From NCBI RefSeq assembly GCF_016820555.1, contig NZ_JADHDW010000001.1, positions 434,001 through 498,000 of the forward strand: 64,000 nt of DNA, in the 5' to 3' direction. The notes beneath the pieces are model-generated. The model made no database searches and was not told the DNA's origin. It worked only from the letters and a program-made list of their open reading frames with translations. Below, piece after piece: positions 26,719 through 35,770 of this stretch. Position 1 is the first letter of the stretch, and each line of letters begins with the position of its first letter. Position numbers and translations under genes: made by a program. The stretch is from Bacillus sp. REN10 (lineage in GTDB: Bacteria > Bacillota > Bacilli > Bacillales > Domibacillaceae).

Positions 26719-28143
26719 ATGGCTGAAGAATATGATGTAGTCATTCTTGGTGGAGGTACAGGCGGTTATGTAGCGGCGATTCGAGCGTCACAGCTCGGCT
26801 TAAAAACCGCCATTGTAGAAAAGGGAAAACTAGGAGGTACTTGCTTACATAAAGGCTGTATTCCAAGTAAAGCCCTGCTTCGAAGCGCAGAAGTATTTAA
26901 AACCGTTCAAAAAAGTGAAGAATTTGGTGTCTCTACAGGAGATGTATCATTAAATTTTAAAAAGGTGCAGGAACGAAAACAAAGCATTGTAAATGGTCTT
27001 CACAATGGAGTCATTGGGTTAATGAAAAAAGGAAAGATTGATGTATTTGAGGGAATCGGACGCATATTAGGCCCATCGATATTTTCTCCGCTTCCAGGGA
27101 CGGTTTCGGTTGAGATGAATGATGGAAGTGAAAATGAAATGCTCATTCCTAAAAATGTGATTATCGCAACAGGATCGCGCCCGAGGACATTGCCTGGTCT
27201 AGAGTTTGACGGTGAGTACATTCTTTCCTCTGACGAAGCGCTTGAACTACAGGAAGTACCCGAATCCATTATTATCGTTGGCGGAGGCGTGATCGGAATT
27301 GAATGGGCCTCTATGCTAGCTGATTTCGGGGCAAAAGTGACGGTGTTAGAATATGCTGAGCGCATCATTCCAACGGAGGATGAAGACATTTCTAAGGAAA
27401 TGGAAAGGCTATTGAAAAAACGAGGCATTGAGATTGTGACGAATGCTAAAGTGTTGGTGGAAACAATGGAGAAGCACGAGGGGGAAGTCACGATTCAAGC
27501 GGAAGTAAAGGGTGAGACGCATTCATTTACAGCGCAAAAGCTGCTCGTTTCAGTTGGTCGACAAGCAAATGTAGAAGGAATCGGTCTTGAAAACACAGAT
27601 ATCGTTGTGGAGAAAGGATTTATTTCTGTAAATGAATTTTACCAAACGAAGGAATCGCATATTTACGCGATTGGTGATGTGATCGGTGGCCTTCAGTTGG
27701 CACATGTTGCTTCTCATGAAGGACTGACAGCCGTTGAGCATTTAGCGGATGAAGAAGCGGATCCGATCGATTATACAACTGTTTCAAAATGTATTTATTC
27801 CAGTCCAGAAGCAGCGAGTGTCGGTTTAACTGAACAAGAAGCAAAAGATAAAGGCTATGACGTGAAAACAGGTAAATTCTCTTTCCGAGCAATTGGAAAA
27901 GCACTCGTTTACGGAGAAAGTGATGGCTTTGTGAAAATAGTAGCTGACAAAAAAACCGATGATTTGCTTGGCGTTCATATGATTGGTCCTCATGTGACCG
28001 ATATGATCTCAGAAGCAGGACTGGCTCGTGTGCTTGATGCGGCTTCGTGGGAAGTGGCTCATACGATTCATCCGCACCCGACATTAAGTGAAGCAATTGG
28101 TGAAGCAGCGCTAGCCGTGGATGGCAAAGCGATTCATTCTTAA
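26719..28143 (+). CDS. lpdV: Dihydrolipoamide dehydrogenase (E3) of the branched-chain complex
   Basis: The E3 flavoprotein reoxidises dihydrolipoyl groups of E2 with NAD+. The 474-residue protein has the FAD motif GGGTGGYVAAIRA, the redox disulfide GGTCLHKGCIPSKA, the NAD motif GGGVIGIEWAS, and the C-terminal active-site HPHPTLSEA. GGAGGAG precedes the ATG, 13 nt after the kinase-like ORF. Confidence 0.96.
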   Translation: MAEEYDVVILGGGTGGYVAAIRASQLGLKTAIVEKGKLGGTCLHKGCIPSKALLRSAEVFKTVQKSEEFGVSTGDVSLNFKKVQERKQSIVNGLHNGVIGLMKKGKIDVFEGIGRILGPSIFSPLPGTVSVEMNDGSENEMLIPKNVIIATGSRPRTLPGLEFDGEYILSSDEALELQEVPESIIIVGGGVIGIEWASMLADFGAKVTVLEYAERIIPTEDEDISKEMERLLKKRGIEIVTNAKVLVETMEKHEGEVTIQAEVKGETHSFTAQKLLVSVGRQANVEGIGLENTDIVVEKGFISVNEFYQTKESHIYAIGDVIGGLQLAHVASHEGLTAVEHLADEEADPIDYTTVSKCIYSSPEAASVGLTEQEAKDKGYDVKTGKFSFRAIGKALVYGESDGFVKIVADKKTDDLLGVHMIGPHVTDMISEAGLARVLDAASWEVAHTIHPHPTLSEAIGEAALAVDGKAIHS

Positions 28144-28169
28144 AATACGCGATTTGAGGAGGAATAAAG

Positions 28170-29165
28170 ATGGCTGAAAATCGTCACGCAGCATTAGGAT
28201 TAAGTGATGAAAAGGTACTAGAAATGTACGAAGTGATGTTGCTTGCCCGTCGTTTAGACGAACGGATGTGGTTGTTAAACCGCTCAGGGAAAATTCCGTT
28301 TGTTATTTCTTGCCAAGGACAGGAGGCAGCGCAAGTAGGAGCGGCGTTTGCTCTCGATCAAGAGAAGGACTATGTTCTTCCTTACTACCGCGACTTAGGT
28401 GTCGTGTTGACATTTGGTATGACAGCGACTGAAATTATGCTTTCTGGTTTTGCCAAAGCGGAAGATCCTAACTCTGGCGGCCGACAAATGCCTGGACACT
28501 TTGGTCAGAAGAAGAACCATATCGTGACAGGATCTTCTCCGGTAACCACACAAGTTCCTCATGCCGTTGGAATTGCTTTAGCGGGGAAAATGGAGAAAAA
28601 AGATTTAGTGACGTTTGTAACATTTGGAGAAGGCTCATCGAATCAGGGAGATTTTCATGAAGGAGCTAACTTTGCGGGCGTTCATAAGCTTCCGGTTATT
28701 TTCATGTGTGAAAACAATAAATATGCAATCTCCGTTCCAGTAGAGAAACAGTTAGCTTGTGAGAATGTATCGGACCGGGCGATTGGCTATGGAATGCCGG
28801 GATTCACAATTGATGGAAATGATCCGATTGAAGTGTATAAATATGTGAAAGAAGCTGCTGAACGTGGACGTCGCGGTGAAGGACCGACATTGATTGAAAC
28901 GATTTCCTACCGCTTAACTCCGCACTCTTCTGATGATGATGATCGTAGCTACCGTTCACCGGATGAAGTGCAAAAAGCGAAAACAAACGATCCGATTATT
29001 ACGTTTGGCGCGTATTTAAAAGAAACGGGCGTCATGAATGATGAACTTGAAAAAGAAATTAATGATCGCGTCATGATTCAAGTAAATGAAGCAACAGACT
29101 ATGCTGAAAATGCACCTTATCCAAATCCGGAAGATGCACTTTCGTTTGTCTACGCACAAAAGTAA
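28170..29165 (+). CDS. bkdAA: Branched-chain 2-oxoacid dehydrogenase E1 alpha
   Basis: E1 alpha binds thiamine diphosphate and decarboxylates branched-chain 2-oxo acids. The 331-residue protein carries the TPP signature GEGSSNQGDFHEGANFAGVH followed by CENNKYAIS. The phosphorylation-loop region (YRLTPHSSDDDDRSYR) is typical of this family. It is followed by E1 beta after 17 nt. Confidence 0.96.
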   Translation: MAENRHAALGLSDEKVLEMYEVMLLARRLDERMWLLNRSGKIPFVISCQGQEAAQVGAAFALDQEKDYVLPYYRDLGVVLTFGMTATEIMLSGFAKAEDPNSGGRQMPGHFGQKKNHIVTGSSPVTTQVPHAVGIALAGKMEKKDLVTFVTFGEGSSNQGDFHEGANFAGVHKLPVIFMCENNKYAISVPVEKQLACENVSDRAIGYGMPGFTIDGNDPIEVYKYVKEAAERGRRGEGPTLIETISYRLTPHSSDDDDRSYRSPDEVQKAKTNDPIITFGAYLKETGVMNDELEKEINDRVMIQVNEATDYAENAPYPNPEDALSFVYAQK

Positions 29166-29182
29166 TAAGGGGGGAGTAACTA

Positions 29183-30166
29183 ATGCCAGTAATTTCTTAT
29201 ATTGATGCGGTAACTATGGCGATTCGCGAGGAAATGGAACGGGACCCTAAAGTATTTGTTTTAGGGGAAGATGTTGGGAAAAAAGGTGGCGTATTTAAAG
29301 CGACACAAGGATTATATGAGCAATTTGGTGAGGAGCGCGTCATTGATACGCCGCTTGCTGAATCAGCGATTGCTGGAGTCGGAATTGGAGCAGCGATGTA
29401 TGGAATGCGCCCAATTGCGGAAATGCAGTTTGCTGACTTTATTATGCCAGCTGTGAACCAAATTATTTCGGAAGCGGCTCGCATTCGCTATCGTTCCAAT
29501 AATGATTGGAGCTGTCCTATGGTCATTCGTGCGCCTTATGGTGGTGGTGTTCATGGGGCATTGTATCATTCACAATCCGTAGAAGCGGTTTTTGCCAATC
29601 AACCAGGTTTAAAAATTGTGATGCCTTCAACACCTTATGATGTAAAAGGGTTATTAAAAGCAGCGATTCGTGATGAAGATCCTGTCTTATTCTTTGAACA
29701 TAAACGAGCGTATCGTTTAATTAAAGGGGAAGTCCCTGCGGATGATTACGTACTGCCAATTGGGAAAGCGGACATTAAGCGCAAGGGGGATGACTTAACG
29801 GTGATCACGTACGGTTTATGTGTCCATTTTGCGATGCAAGCGGCCGAAAAGCTCTCGAAAGACGGGATCGAAGCTGAGATTCTGGATTTACGCACCGTTT
29901 ATCCATTAGATAAAGAAGCGATCATTGAAGCGGCGAGCAAAACGGGGAAAGTACTGCTGTTAACAGAAGATAACAAAGAAGGCAGTGTGATGAGTGAAGT
30001 ATCGGCGATCATTGCCGAACATTGCTTGTTTGACCTTGATGCCCCGATTAAGCGATTAGCAGGTCCGGATGTACCAGCAATGCCGTACGCGCCAACGATG
30101 GAAAAATACTTTATGGTGAACCCGGATAAAGTAGAAAAAGCAATGAGAGAACTAGCAGAGTTTTAA
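29183..30166 (+). CDS. bkdAB: Branched-chain 2-oxoacid dehydrogenase E1 beta
   Basis: E1 beta completes the heterotetramer and binds the reduced lipoyl arm. The 327-residue protein has VLGEDVGKKGGVFKAT, FADFIMPAVNQI and RAPYGGGVHGALYHSQS, all typical. GGGGGAG precedes the ATG. Confidence 0.96.
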   Translation: MPVISYIDAVTMAIREEMERDPKVFVLGEDVGKKGGVFKATQGLYEQFGEERVIDTPLAESAIAGVGIGAAMYGMRPIAEMQFADFIMPAVNQIISEAARIRYRSNNDWSCPMVIRAPYGGGVHGALYHSQSVEAVFANQPGLKIVMPSTPYDVKGLLKAAIRDEDPVLFFEHKRAYRLIKGEVPADDYVLPIGKADIKRKGDDLTVITYGLCVHFAMQAAEKLSKDGIEAEILDLRTVYPLDKEAIIEAASKTGKVLLLTEDNKEGSVMSEVSAIIAEHCLFDLDAPIKRLAGPDVPAMPYAPTMEKYFMVNPDKVEKAMRELAEF

Positions 30167-30189
30167 TCATAGAGGAAGGAGGAGTTTGT

Positions 30190-31470
30190 GTGGGTGTAGA
30201 AAAGGTAACGATGCCTCAACTTGGAGAAAGTGTGACAGAAGGAACAATTAGTAAATGGCTTGTGAGTGTAGGGGATCACGTCAATAAATACGATCCAATT
30301 GCTGAAGTAATGACCGATAAAGTCAATGCGGAGGTGCCGTCTTCTTTTACCGGTGTGATTAAAGAACTAACGGCTGCGGAAGGAGATACGCTAGCAGTAG
30401 GAGAAGTCATTTGTTTAATGGATGTGCAAGGGGCTGGTGTCAGTACAGAAGCAGAAGCGCCGAAACAACAACAGGCAGAGTCACCTGTTGAACAAACAAC
30501 AACTGGAACTGAAAATAAAGCACGTTATTCTCCGGCTGTGTTGAAGTTATCTCAAGAGCATGGCATTGACTTAACGCAAGTAAAGGGGTCTGGAAAAGGT
30601 GGCCGAATTACGCGCAAGGATATTTTGCAGGTCGTCGAGTCCGGCGTCATTCCACAGGCGAATGAATCGTCTGTAAGTGCAACTCTTGAGCAGCAAGCGC
30701 CAAATCAAGCACCTGTGTATGAAGAAAAAGCGGCTCCAAAGCCAGCTAAGCCAAGCATTACTCCACTTCCAGGCGATGTCAGCATTCCTGTGAATGGTGT
30801 CCGCAAAGCGATTGCTGCTAATATGGTACGCAGCAAGCAGGAAGTCCCTCACGCGTGGACGATGATGGAAGTCGATGTCACAAACCTCGTTGCTTATCGC
30901 GATTCGATTAAGAAAGAGTTTAAACAAAAAGAAGGTTTTAACTTAACCTATTTCGCTTTCTTCGTCAAAGCCGTCGCTCAAGCGCTGAAAGAATTCCCAC
31001 AAATCAACTCGATGTGGGCAGGCGACCAAATCATTCAAAAGAAAGAGATTAACTTATCGATTGCAGTAGCAACGGACGATGCGTTGTTCGTTCCTGTCAT
31101 TAAACAAGCTGATGAAAAAACGATCAAAGGCATCGGTCGTGAAATTTATGAGTTGGCGGGAAAAGTGCGGACAGGCACGTTAAAAGCGGATGATATGCAA
31201 GGCGGTACGTTTACGATTAATAATACGGGATCATTTGGCTCTGTGCAGTCGATGGGCATTATTAATTACCCGCAAGCAGCAATTCTGCAAGTCGAGTCGA
31301 TTGTGAAGCGTCCTGTTGTCATGGATAATGGAATGATTGCTGTTCGTGATATGGTCAACCTTTGCTTGTCACTTGACCATCGCGTGCTTGATGGCCTTGT
31401 TTGTGGCCGCTTCTTAAAACGTGTGAAAGAAATTCTCGAAAACATATCTGAGCAAACATCGGTATATTAA
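30190..31470 (+). CDS. bkdB: Branched-chain 2-oxoacid dehydrogenase E2 acyltransferase
   Basis: E2 forms the core of the complex and transfers the acyl group to CoA. The 426-residue protein has one N-terminal lipoyl domain (lipoyl Lys in MTDKVNAE), a peripheral subunit-binding domain (YSPAVLKLSQEHGIDLTQVKG), Pro/Ala linkers, and a catalytic domain ending with LSLDHRVLDG. The start is GTG 30190 after AGGAGG. It ends the operon. Confidence 0.96.
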   Translation: MGVEKVTMPQLGESVTEGTISKWLVSVGDHVNKYDPIAEVMTDKVNAEVPSSFTGVIKELTAAEGDTLAVGEVICLMDVQGAGVSTEAEAPKQQQAESPVEQTTTGTENKARYSPAVLKLSQEHGIDLTQVKGSGKGGRITRKDILQVVESGVIPQANESSVSATLEQQAPNQAPVYEEKAAPKPAKPSITPLPGDVSIPVNGVRKAIAANMVRSKQEVPHAWTMMEVDVTNLVAYRDSIKKEFKQKEGFNLTYFAFFVKAVAQALKEFPQINSMWAGDQIIQKKEINLSIAVATDDALFVPVIKQADEKTIKGIGREIYELAGKVRTGTLKADDMQGGTFTINNTGSFGSVQSMGIINYPQAAILQVESIVKRPVVMDNGMIAVRDMVNLCLSLDHRVLDGLVCGRFLKRVKEILENISEQTSVY

Positions 31471-31513
31471 TCAGAAAGAGACTGGCTGTTTAAGTCAGTC
31501 TCTTTCTATTTTT
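31471..31513 (+). terminator. Terminator of the bkd operon
   Basis: AGAAAGAGACTG pairs with CAGTCTCTTTCT, followed by ATTTTTC. It overlaps the 3' end of the convergent small membrane ORF. Confidence 0.88.
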
Positions 31514-31717
31514 CTCTTCATTTATTGTGTAAATGAAACTAATGAAAAATACAATGCTAAAAATAATGAGTGATCCTTGAGAGAAAAAAGTTCGTCTGCC
31601 TGTTTCAAATAATAAATGTGCCCCATATTGAAGCCCTATATTGATTCCTAAAATAAGCAAAGCAGTCATTGTACTAATAATCACAACGCGAGCATATAAG
31701 GAAATGTTATTCATCAT
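31490..31717 (-). CDS. Small membrane protein of unknown function
   Basis: A 75-residue protein with two hydrophobic segments (about 7-28 and 48-67) and a basic C-terminus (NEEKNRKRLT). I chose the ATG at 31717, which overlaps the last codons of the AraC-family gene, suggesting coupling. I recognise no family. Its 3' end lies inside the bkd terminator. Confidence 0.6.
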   Translation of the reverse strand: MMNNISLYARVVIISTMTALLILGINIGLQYGAHLLFETGRRTFFSQGSLIIFSIVFFISFIYTINEEKNRKRLT

Positions 31718-32606
31718 TGAGCACTTCTTCTTCAAAAGATAAATTGATGGGCTCGTCTAATAAAGTTCGTGAAATTTCTACATGAGTAACGGGCACACTT
31801 TGATCAACTTCTTCAAACTGGAATCCATCGACCCACACATGACCTGTTCCAGAAAGCAATATACCGAAAGAAATAGTAGAACTGCCTTCAGGAATGTCTA
31901 ACACGATCGAATAGCGGTTCCAGTTGGTATCATTTTGGATTGGCCGATTATACATATTATCAAATTGCAAAACATCACCAGCTGTATTATCGACTCGCAT
32001 CCACATTCCGCAAAATGGCTGTACCTGCTCCGTCTTAATAAAAGCGGATAGCTTCATTCGTTTTCCGATAAATTTCTCTGCCTTAAATTGCTGCATCATT
32101 GTCGCAAATTCACCTTCTTCTTGAACGGTTACAGATTTTAAATAACCGGAGTAGCTCCCTTGATGAATCACTTTTTGATCTCTTCCCATTTGATAATTGT
32201 GAGGATGGCTTCCGCTTAAAAACCATCCTTTTACCATTTGTTGCGTGTCCATTTGATTCCCTCCGTTTGAGTGCATAATCGGGCTCATGATTTTGCGATA
32301 TTGTCCCGGTGGCATTTGATACTCTTTTTTGAAAGCTCTTGTAAATGATTCTTGCGTACTAAAATGAAAATGATAAGCAATTTGAATAATCGTTTCATCA
32401 GTATAAAGCAGCATTAATGCGGCGTTCGTTAAACGTCTGCGGCGAATATACTCTGTGGTTGTCATCCCTATTTCCTTCTGAAAGATGCGATGAAAGTGAA
32501 ATGGAGAGAAGCCGGCATGTGCCGCTATTGCTTCTGGCGGCAATGGCTCATGTAAATGATTTTCAATGTAGTCAATAGTTTTTTGTAAAACAGGCTGATA
32601 ATTCAT
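31707..32606 (-). CDS. AraC family regulator with C-terminal jelly-roll-like domain
   Basis: A 299-residue protein. The DNA-binding AraC domain is at the N-terminus (about 1-105) with both helix-turn-helix units (LPPEAIAAHAGFSPFHFHRIF and IIQIAYHFHFSTQESFTRAF). After a linker, residues about 150-285 form a beta-rich region (GKRMKLSAFIKTE, WNRYSIVLDIPEGSSTISFG, GTGHVWVDGFQFEEVD) resembling carbohydrate-binding jelly-roll modules. The ligand is unknown. It forms a small minus-strand unit with the overlapping membrane ORF. Confidence 0.85.
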   Translation of the reverse strand: MNYQPVLQKTIDYIENHLHEPLPPEAIAAHAGFSPFHFHRIFQKEIGMTTTEYIRRRRLTNAALMLLYTDETIIQIAYHFHFSTQESFTRAFKKEYQMPPGQYRKIMSPIMHSNGGNQMDTQQMVKGWFLSGSHPHNYQMGRDQKVIHQGSYSGYLKSVTVQEEGEFATMMQQFKAEKFIGKRMKLSAFIKTEQVQPFCGMWMRVDNTAGDVLQFDNMYNRPIQNDTNWNRYSIVLDIPEGSSTISFGILLSGTGHVWVDGFQFEEVDQSVPVTHVEISRTLLDEPINLSFEEEVLNDE

Positions 32607-32689
32607 CGTAGGTACCTCCCTTCAATTACAGGATACTAAAGAGCAAGTGAAGATTCTTGATTTTTTTTGCTGTTTTTACGTCCATCACA

Positions 32690-32721
32690 AAAAAACTGCC
32701 AGGGAGCTCCCAGCAGTTTTT
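32690..32721. terminator. Bidirectional terminator after the DUF1002 gene
   Basis: AAAAACTGC-AGGGAGCTCCC-GCAGTTTTT is an almost perfect palindrome with A and T runs at the ends. Confidence 0.88.
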
Positions 32722-32728
32722 CAGTTAA

Positions 32729-33592
32729 TTATTTAAAGAGGCCAGCAATCCAGTCAAAGATGGATCGAAAGAAATCAATGATGGATTGTAAAATGCCTTG
32801 CCCTTCTTCTGAGTTTTTGAACTCATTCCATCTTTCTTTCGCTTTGTCGAGCTGATTCGTCACTTGATCCCAGTTAATGTTTAAGTCTTTCATTCGGTCA
32901 AACAGAGCGGCCAGCTGGTCAATTTGATCTTGCGTCAGTTGAATGTTCAGCTCGTTTGATACGTTATTAATGATGATTTGAATATCTTGGATCGTTTGCG
33001 GATTTTGTTTCGCGATTTCTTCTTTAATGCCTTGAATTAATTCCGTTGCTTTTTCTTGTCCGATTTGATCACCGAGTTTTGCTGTAGTGACCATTTCTTC
33101 ATTCGCTACTTGTTTTTGATCTTCTGGAATTTTCTCTCCTGTGGATGTTTCATATGCTTTAATAAGACCTGTTAAGCCGGCTGTTCCGGATACTTCAAAC
33201 GGCGCTGTAACGAAAACATCGGCGTCTTTCACTCCCGCAGTTGATAGGGCGTTCATATACATTTCTTTTGATACCCATGAAATGTTATTCGTTTGGACGT
33301 TAATGCCGTATCCTTTTTCTTTCATCGTGATTTTGCTCGATGAGATTGCTTTGGAGCCAATTTGTGCTTTCGGAATATAGTTTCCTAAATATTTATGTTC
33401 TTCTGCATTCGATACAGTGATCGTTGTGACATCTGCAGGAACGTCCATTTGTTGTAGTACCTGTTCTTTTTGAGCTGGTGTTAAGTTTTCGCCGAGAGTA
33501 ACAATTACATCTCCGGTGATGCTATCTGCTTGAGCAATCGTTCCAAAGCTTAGCAACAGTACCCCTAACCATGCGATTATTCTTTTCATCAT
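32729..33592 (-). CDS. DUF1002 secreted protein (YpuA-like)
   Basis: A 287-residue protein with an N-terminal signal peptide (KRIIAWLGVLLLSFGTIAQA) and a DUF1002 domain (GDVIVTLGENLTPAQKEQVL, IPKAQIGSKAISSSKITM). The C-terminal part is helical and ends with FFRSIFDWIAGLFK, an amphipathic or membrane-associated tail. AGGAGA precedes the ATG at 33592. Function unknown; related to B. subtilis YpuA. Confidence 0.87.
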   Translation of the reverse strand: MMKRIIAWLGVLLLSFGTIAQADSITGDVIVTLGENLTPAQKEQVLQQMDVPADVTTITVSNAEEHKYLGNYIPKAQIGSKAISSSKITMKEKGYGINVQTNNISWVSKEMYMNALSTAGVKDADVFVTAPFEVSGTAGLTGLIKAYETSTGEKIPEDQKQVANEEMVTTAKLGDQIGQEKATELIQGIKEEIAKQNPQTIQDIQIIINNVSNELNIQLTQDQIDQLAALFDRMKDLNINWDQVTNQLDKAKERWNEFKNSEEGQGILQSIIDFFRSIFDWIAGLFK

Positions 33593-33769
33593 GTTCTCTC
33601 CTAATTTCATTTTCCTCTTTAAATATAGAGGGTACTAATAGAATAGCATGTTCCCTCATTTTTTTCACGAAATGCCTTTTCTCTTGCATCTAAAAAAGGA
33701 AGATGGATTTCCGTTTTTTCTCTTTCCCTCATTGATTGATAAGAATGCTTCATATAAAATAAAAATAGG

Positions 33770-33814
33770 TATAATATTTAGAATTTTTGTACCGTCTGTT
33801 GTAACCGATTACAA
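33770..33814 (+). promoter_or_regulatory. mutA promoter -10 and perfect cre site
   Basis: A TATAAT hexamer (33770-33775) with no strong -35 is followed at 33799-33814 by TTGTAACCGATTACAA, a perfect inverted repeat. Bases 33799-33813 match the CcpA cre consensus WTGNAANCGNWNNCW at every position. The site lies between the expected transcription start and the mutA ribosome binding site, a roadblock position. Confidence 0.65.
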
Positions 33815-33832
33815 AGCAAAGGGGGAAAAGGG

Positions 33833-35770
33833 ATGAAGATGCAAGAGATGAAAGCTCAACGTTTTGATCAAGTGTCTTTAGAAGAATGGGAAAAGACAGC
33901 GGAAGCCTCATTAAAAGGGAAGCCGCTAGCTAAACTGTATACAGAAACGTATGAAGAAATTACGTTAAAACCGCTCTATGTAAAAGCAGACATAGAACAG
34001 GTAGGAACAAAACAGTTTCCAGGTGTTCCTGATTACACTCGTGGGTTTTATAAAGGTGGGTATGAAGAAAAGCCGTTAAAAGGAGCGCCTCCATTAAAAG
34101 CTCATTCGGCTAGTGATCTTCAAGCGAAACGATTTGCTGCCATGCAGGCGGGACAAAATGCATTCTCTTTTTCGATCGAGGAACAAGCGAGAATGACCTT
34201 CTATGAATGTTGCGAATTGTTATCTAGCTCATATCCATTATACATAAATACGAAAGATCATTTTTTAGCATTTTCTGCTTTCCTTTTAAAAGCAGAAGCA
34301 GGGGAGTTACAAGGAGTGGTCGGAACAGATCTGTTATCTCATTTCGCAACAAAGGGGTTACTTCCGGATGAACAAGCGCTCGCTTTTCATTTTGAGGCAG
34401 TCGCAGAAATGAAGCAGCGCTATCCGAAAGTGAAAACGATGGTGATCAACACAGTTCCTTACCATGAAGCAGGCGCTAATGCAGTGCAAGAAATTGCTAT
34501 AGCATTGTCTGAAGCGGTATTCTATCTCGAATCTTTAAAAGAAAAAGGATGGACTCCAGCCGAAGCCATTCAATCGTTTAGCTTTCATTTTGCTATTGGA
34601 TCGCAGTTCTTTATGGAAGTAGCGAAACTGCGGGCTTTCCGTCAGCTATGGACGGCTTTATGTGAAGCTTATGAAGTGGATGGGGAAGCGGTGAAAGTAA
34701 CGATTGGTGCAGAAACGTCTGAGTTTACGCTTTCGAAGTTAGATCGTCATGTCAATATTTTGCGCACAGGCACTGAAGCGTTTGCCGCTTTGCTTGGAGG
34801 AGTTGAATATTTACAAGTTACACCTTTTGACCAGTTCAATGGTGCGCCATCTGTTTTAGCTGAACGCGTCGCTAAAAACATTCCGTTGATTCTGCAAAGT
34901 GAATCTCATTTAACAAAAGTAGTGGACCCAGCCGGTGGTTCTTATTTCGTCGAATCTTTAACGAGCGAACTAGCTCAAGCCGCCTGGCAAAAGTTTATGG
35001 ATATAGAAGAATGCGGTGGCGTGTTAGCGGTGCTGAAGGAAGGAACACTTCAAAAGGAACTAGCGCAGCTGTTAGAACAGCGGATTAGTGATTTAGCTAT
35101 GCGTAAAAAATCGCTGATCGGAACAAATATTTACGCTGATTTAAATGAAACGTTGTCAAGTGGCCCCGCAGCAATGGAAGTGTTGTTAGCGGATCGAGAA
35201 ATTTCTTCTTATGAGGAATTGCTTGGCCAAGTAGTAGCTACTAAAACGTTGGCTGAGCTTCATGTGAGAGATCGTGGAGAGCAAGTGATACCGGTGAAAG
35301 CTCAACGGTTAGCAGAACCTTTTGAACAATTAAGAGAACGGGCAGCCGGGATCCAAGCGAGTGGAAAGGTGATTCAAGCAGGTTTGATTTGTTTAGGCAA
35401 ACTGAAAGATTTTAAACCGCGGGCAGATTATGTAACAGGTGTGCTTTCTACTGGTGGCATCTCTGTTCAATTGAGCGACGAGTGTCATTCGATGGAAGAG
35501 GTATTACGTTACGTAAAAGAAACTCAATTTCCTTATTATTGTATTTGCGGAAAAGATGAGATCTATAGGGAATTTGGTCCAAGCTTAGTGGCTGAGCTGA
35601 AACAAACCGGAGCAGCGATTCAAGTAGATGTGGCTGGCAAGCTGTCAGAAGAGGAGAACACGGAATGGCTGGCAGCCGGACTGGATGGATGTGTATTTGC
35701 TGGACAAAATTTATTGGATAAGCTTTCATCTTTGTTAACGCTATGGGAAGGAGAACACCCTCATGAGTAA
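33833..35770 (+). CDS. mutA: Methylmalonyl-CoA mutase small subunit
   Basis: MutA is the non-catalytic partner of MutB in the mutase that makes succinyl-CoA from (R)-methylmalonyl-CoA. The 645-residue protein has the TIM-barrel family features ([49 protein letters not shown]). The C-terminal domain lacks the cobalamin-binding DxHxxG, as expected for the small subunit. It overlaps mutB by 8 nt. Confidence 0.95.
   Translation: MKMQEMKAQRFDQVSLEEWEKTAEASLKGKPLAKLYTETYEEITLKPLYVKADIEQVGTKQFPGVPDYTRGFYKGGYEEKPLKGAPPLKAHSASDLQAKRFAAMQAGQNAFSFSIEEQARMTFYECCELLSSSYPLYINTKDHFLAFSAFLLKAEAGELQGVVGTDLLSHFATKGLLPDEQALAFHFEAVAEMKQRYPKVKTMVINTVPYHEAGANAVQEIAIALSEAVFYLESLKEKGWTPAEAIQSFSFHFAIGSQFFMEVAKLRAFRQLWTALCEAYEVDGEAVKVTIGAETSEFTLSKLDRHVNILRTGTEAFAALLGGVEYLQVTPFDQFNGAPSVLAERVAKNIPLILQSESHLTKVVDPAGGSYFVESLTSELAQAAWQKFMDIEECGGVLAVLKEGTLQKELAQLLEQRISDLAMRKKSLIGTNIYADLNETLSSGPAAMEVLLADREISSYEELLGQVVATKTLAELHVRDRGEQVIPVKAQRLAEPFEQLRERAAGIQASGKVIQAGLICLGKLKDFKPRADYVTGVLSTGGISVQLSDECHSMEEVLRYVKETQFPYYCICGKDEIYREFGPSLVAELKQTGAAIQVDVAGKLSEEENTEWLAAGLDGCVFAGQNLLDKLSSLLTLWEGEHPHE

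Noticed and set aside
33648-33836. A 62-codon plus-strand ORF before mutA.
   Set aside because: It covers the mutA promoter and cre site, has no ribosome binding site and resembles no family.
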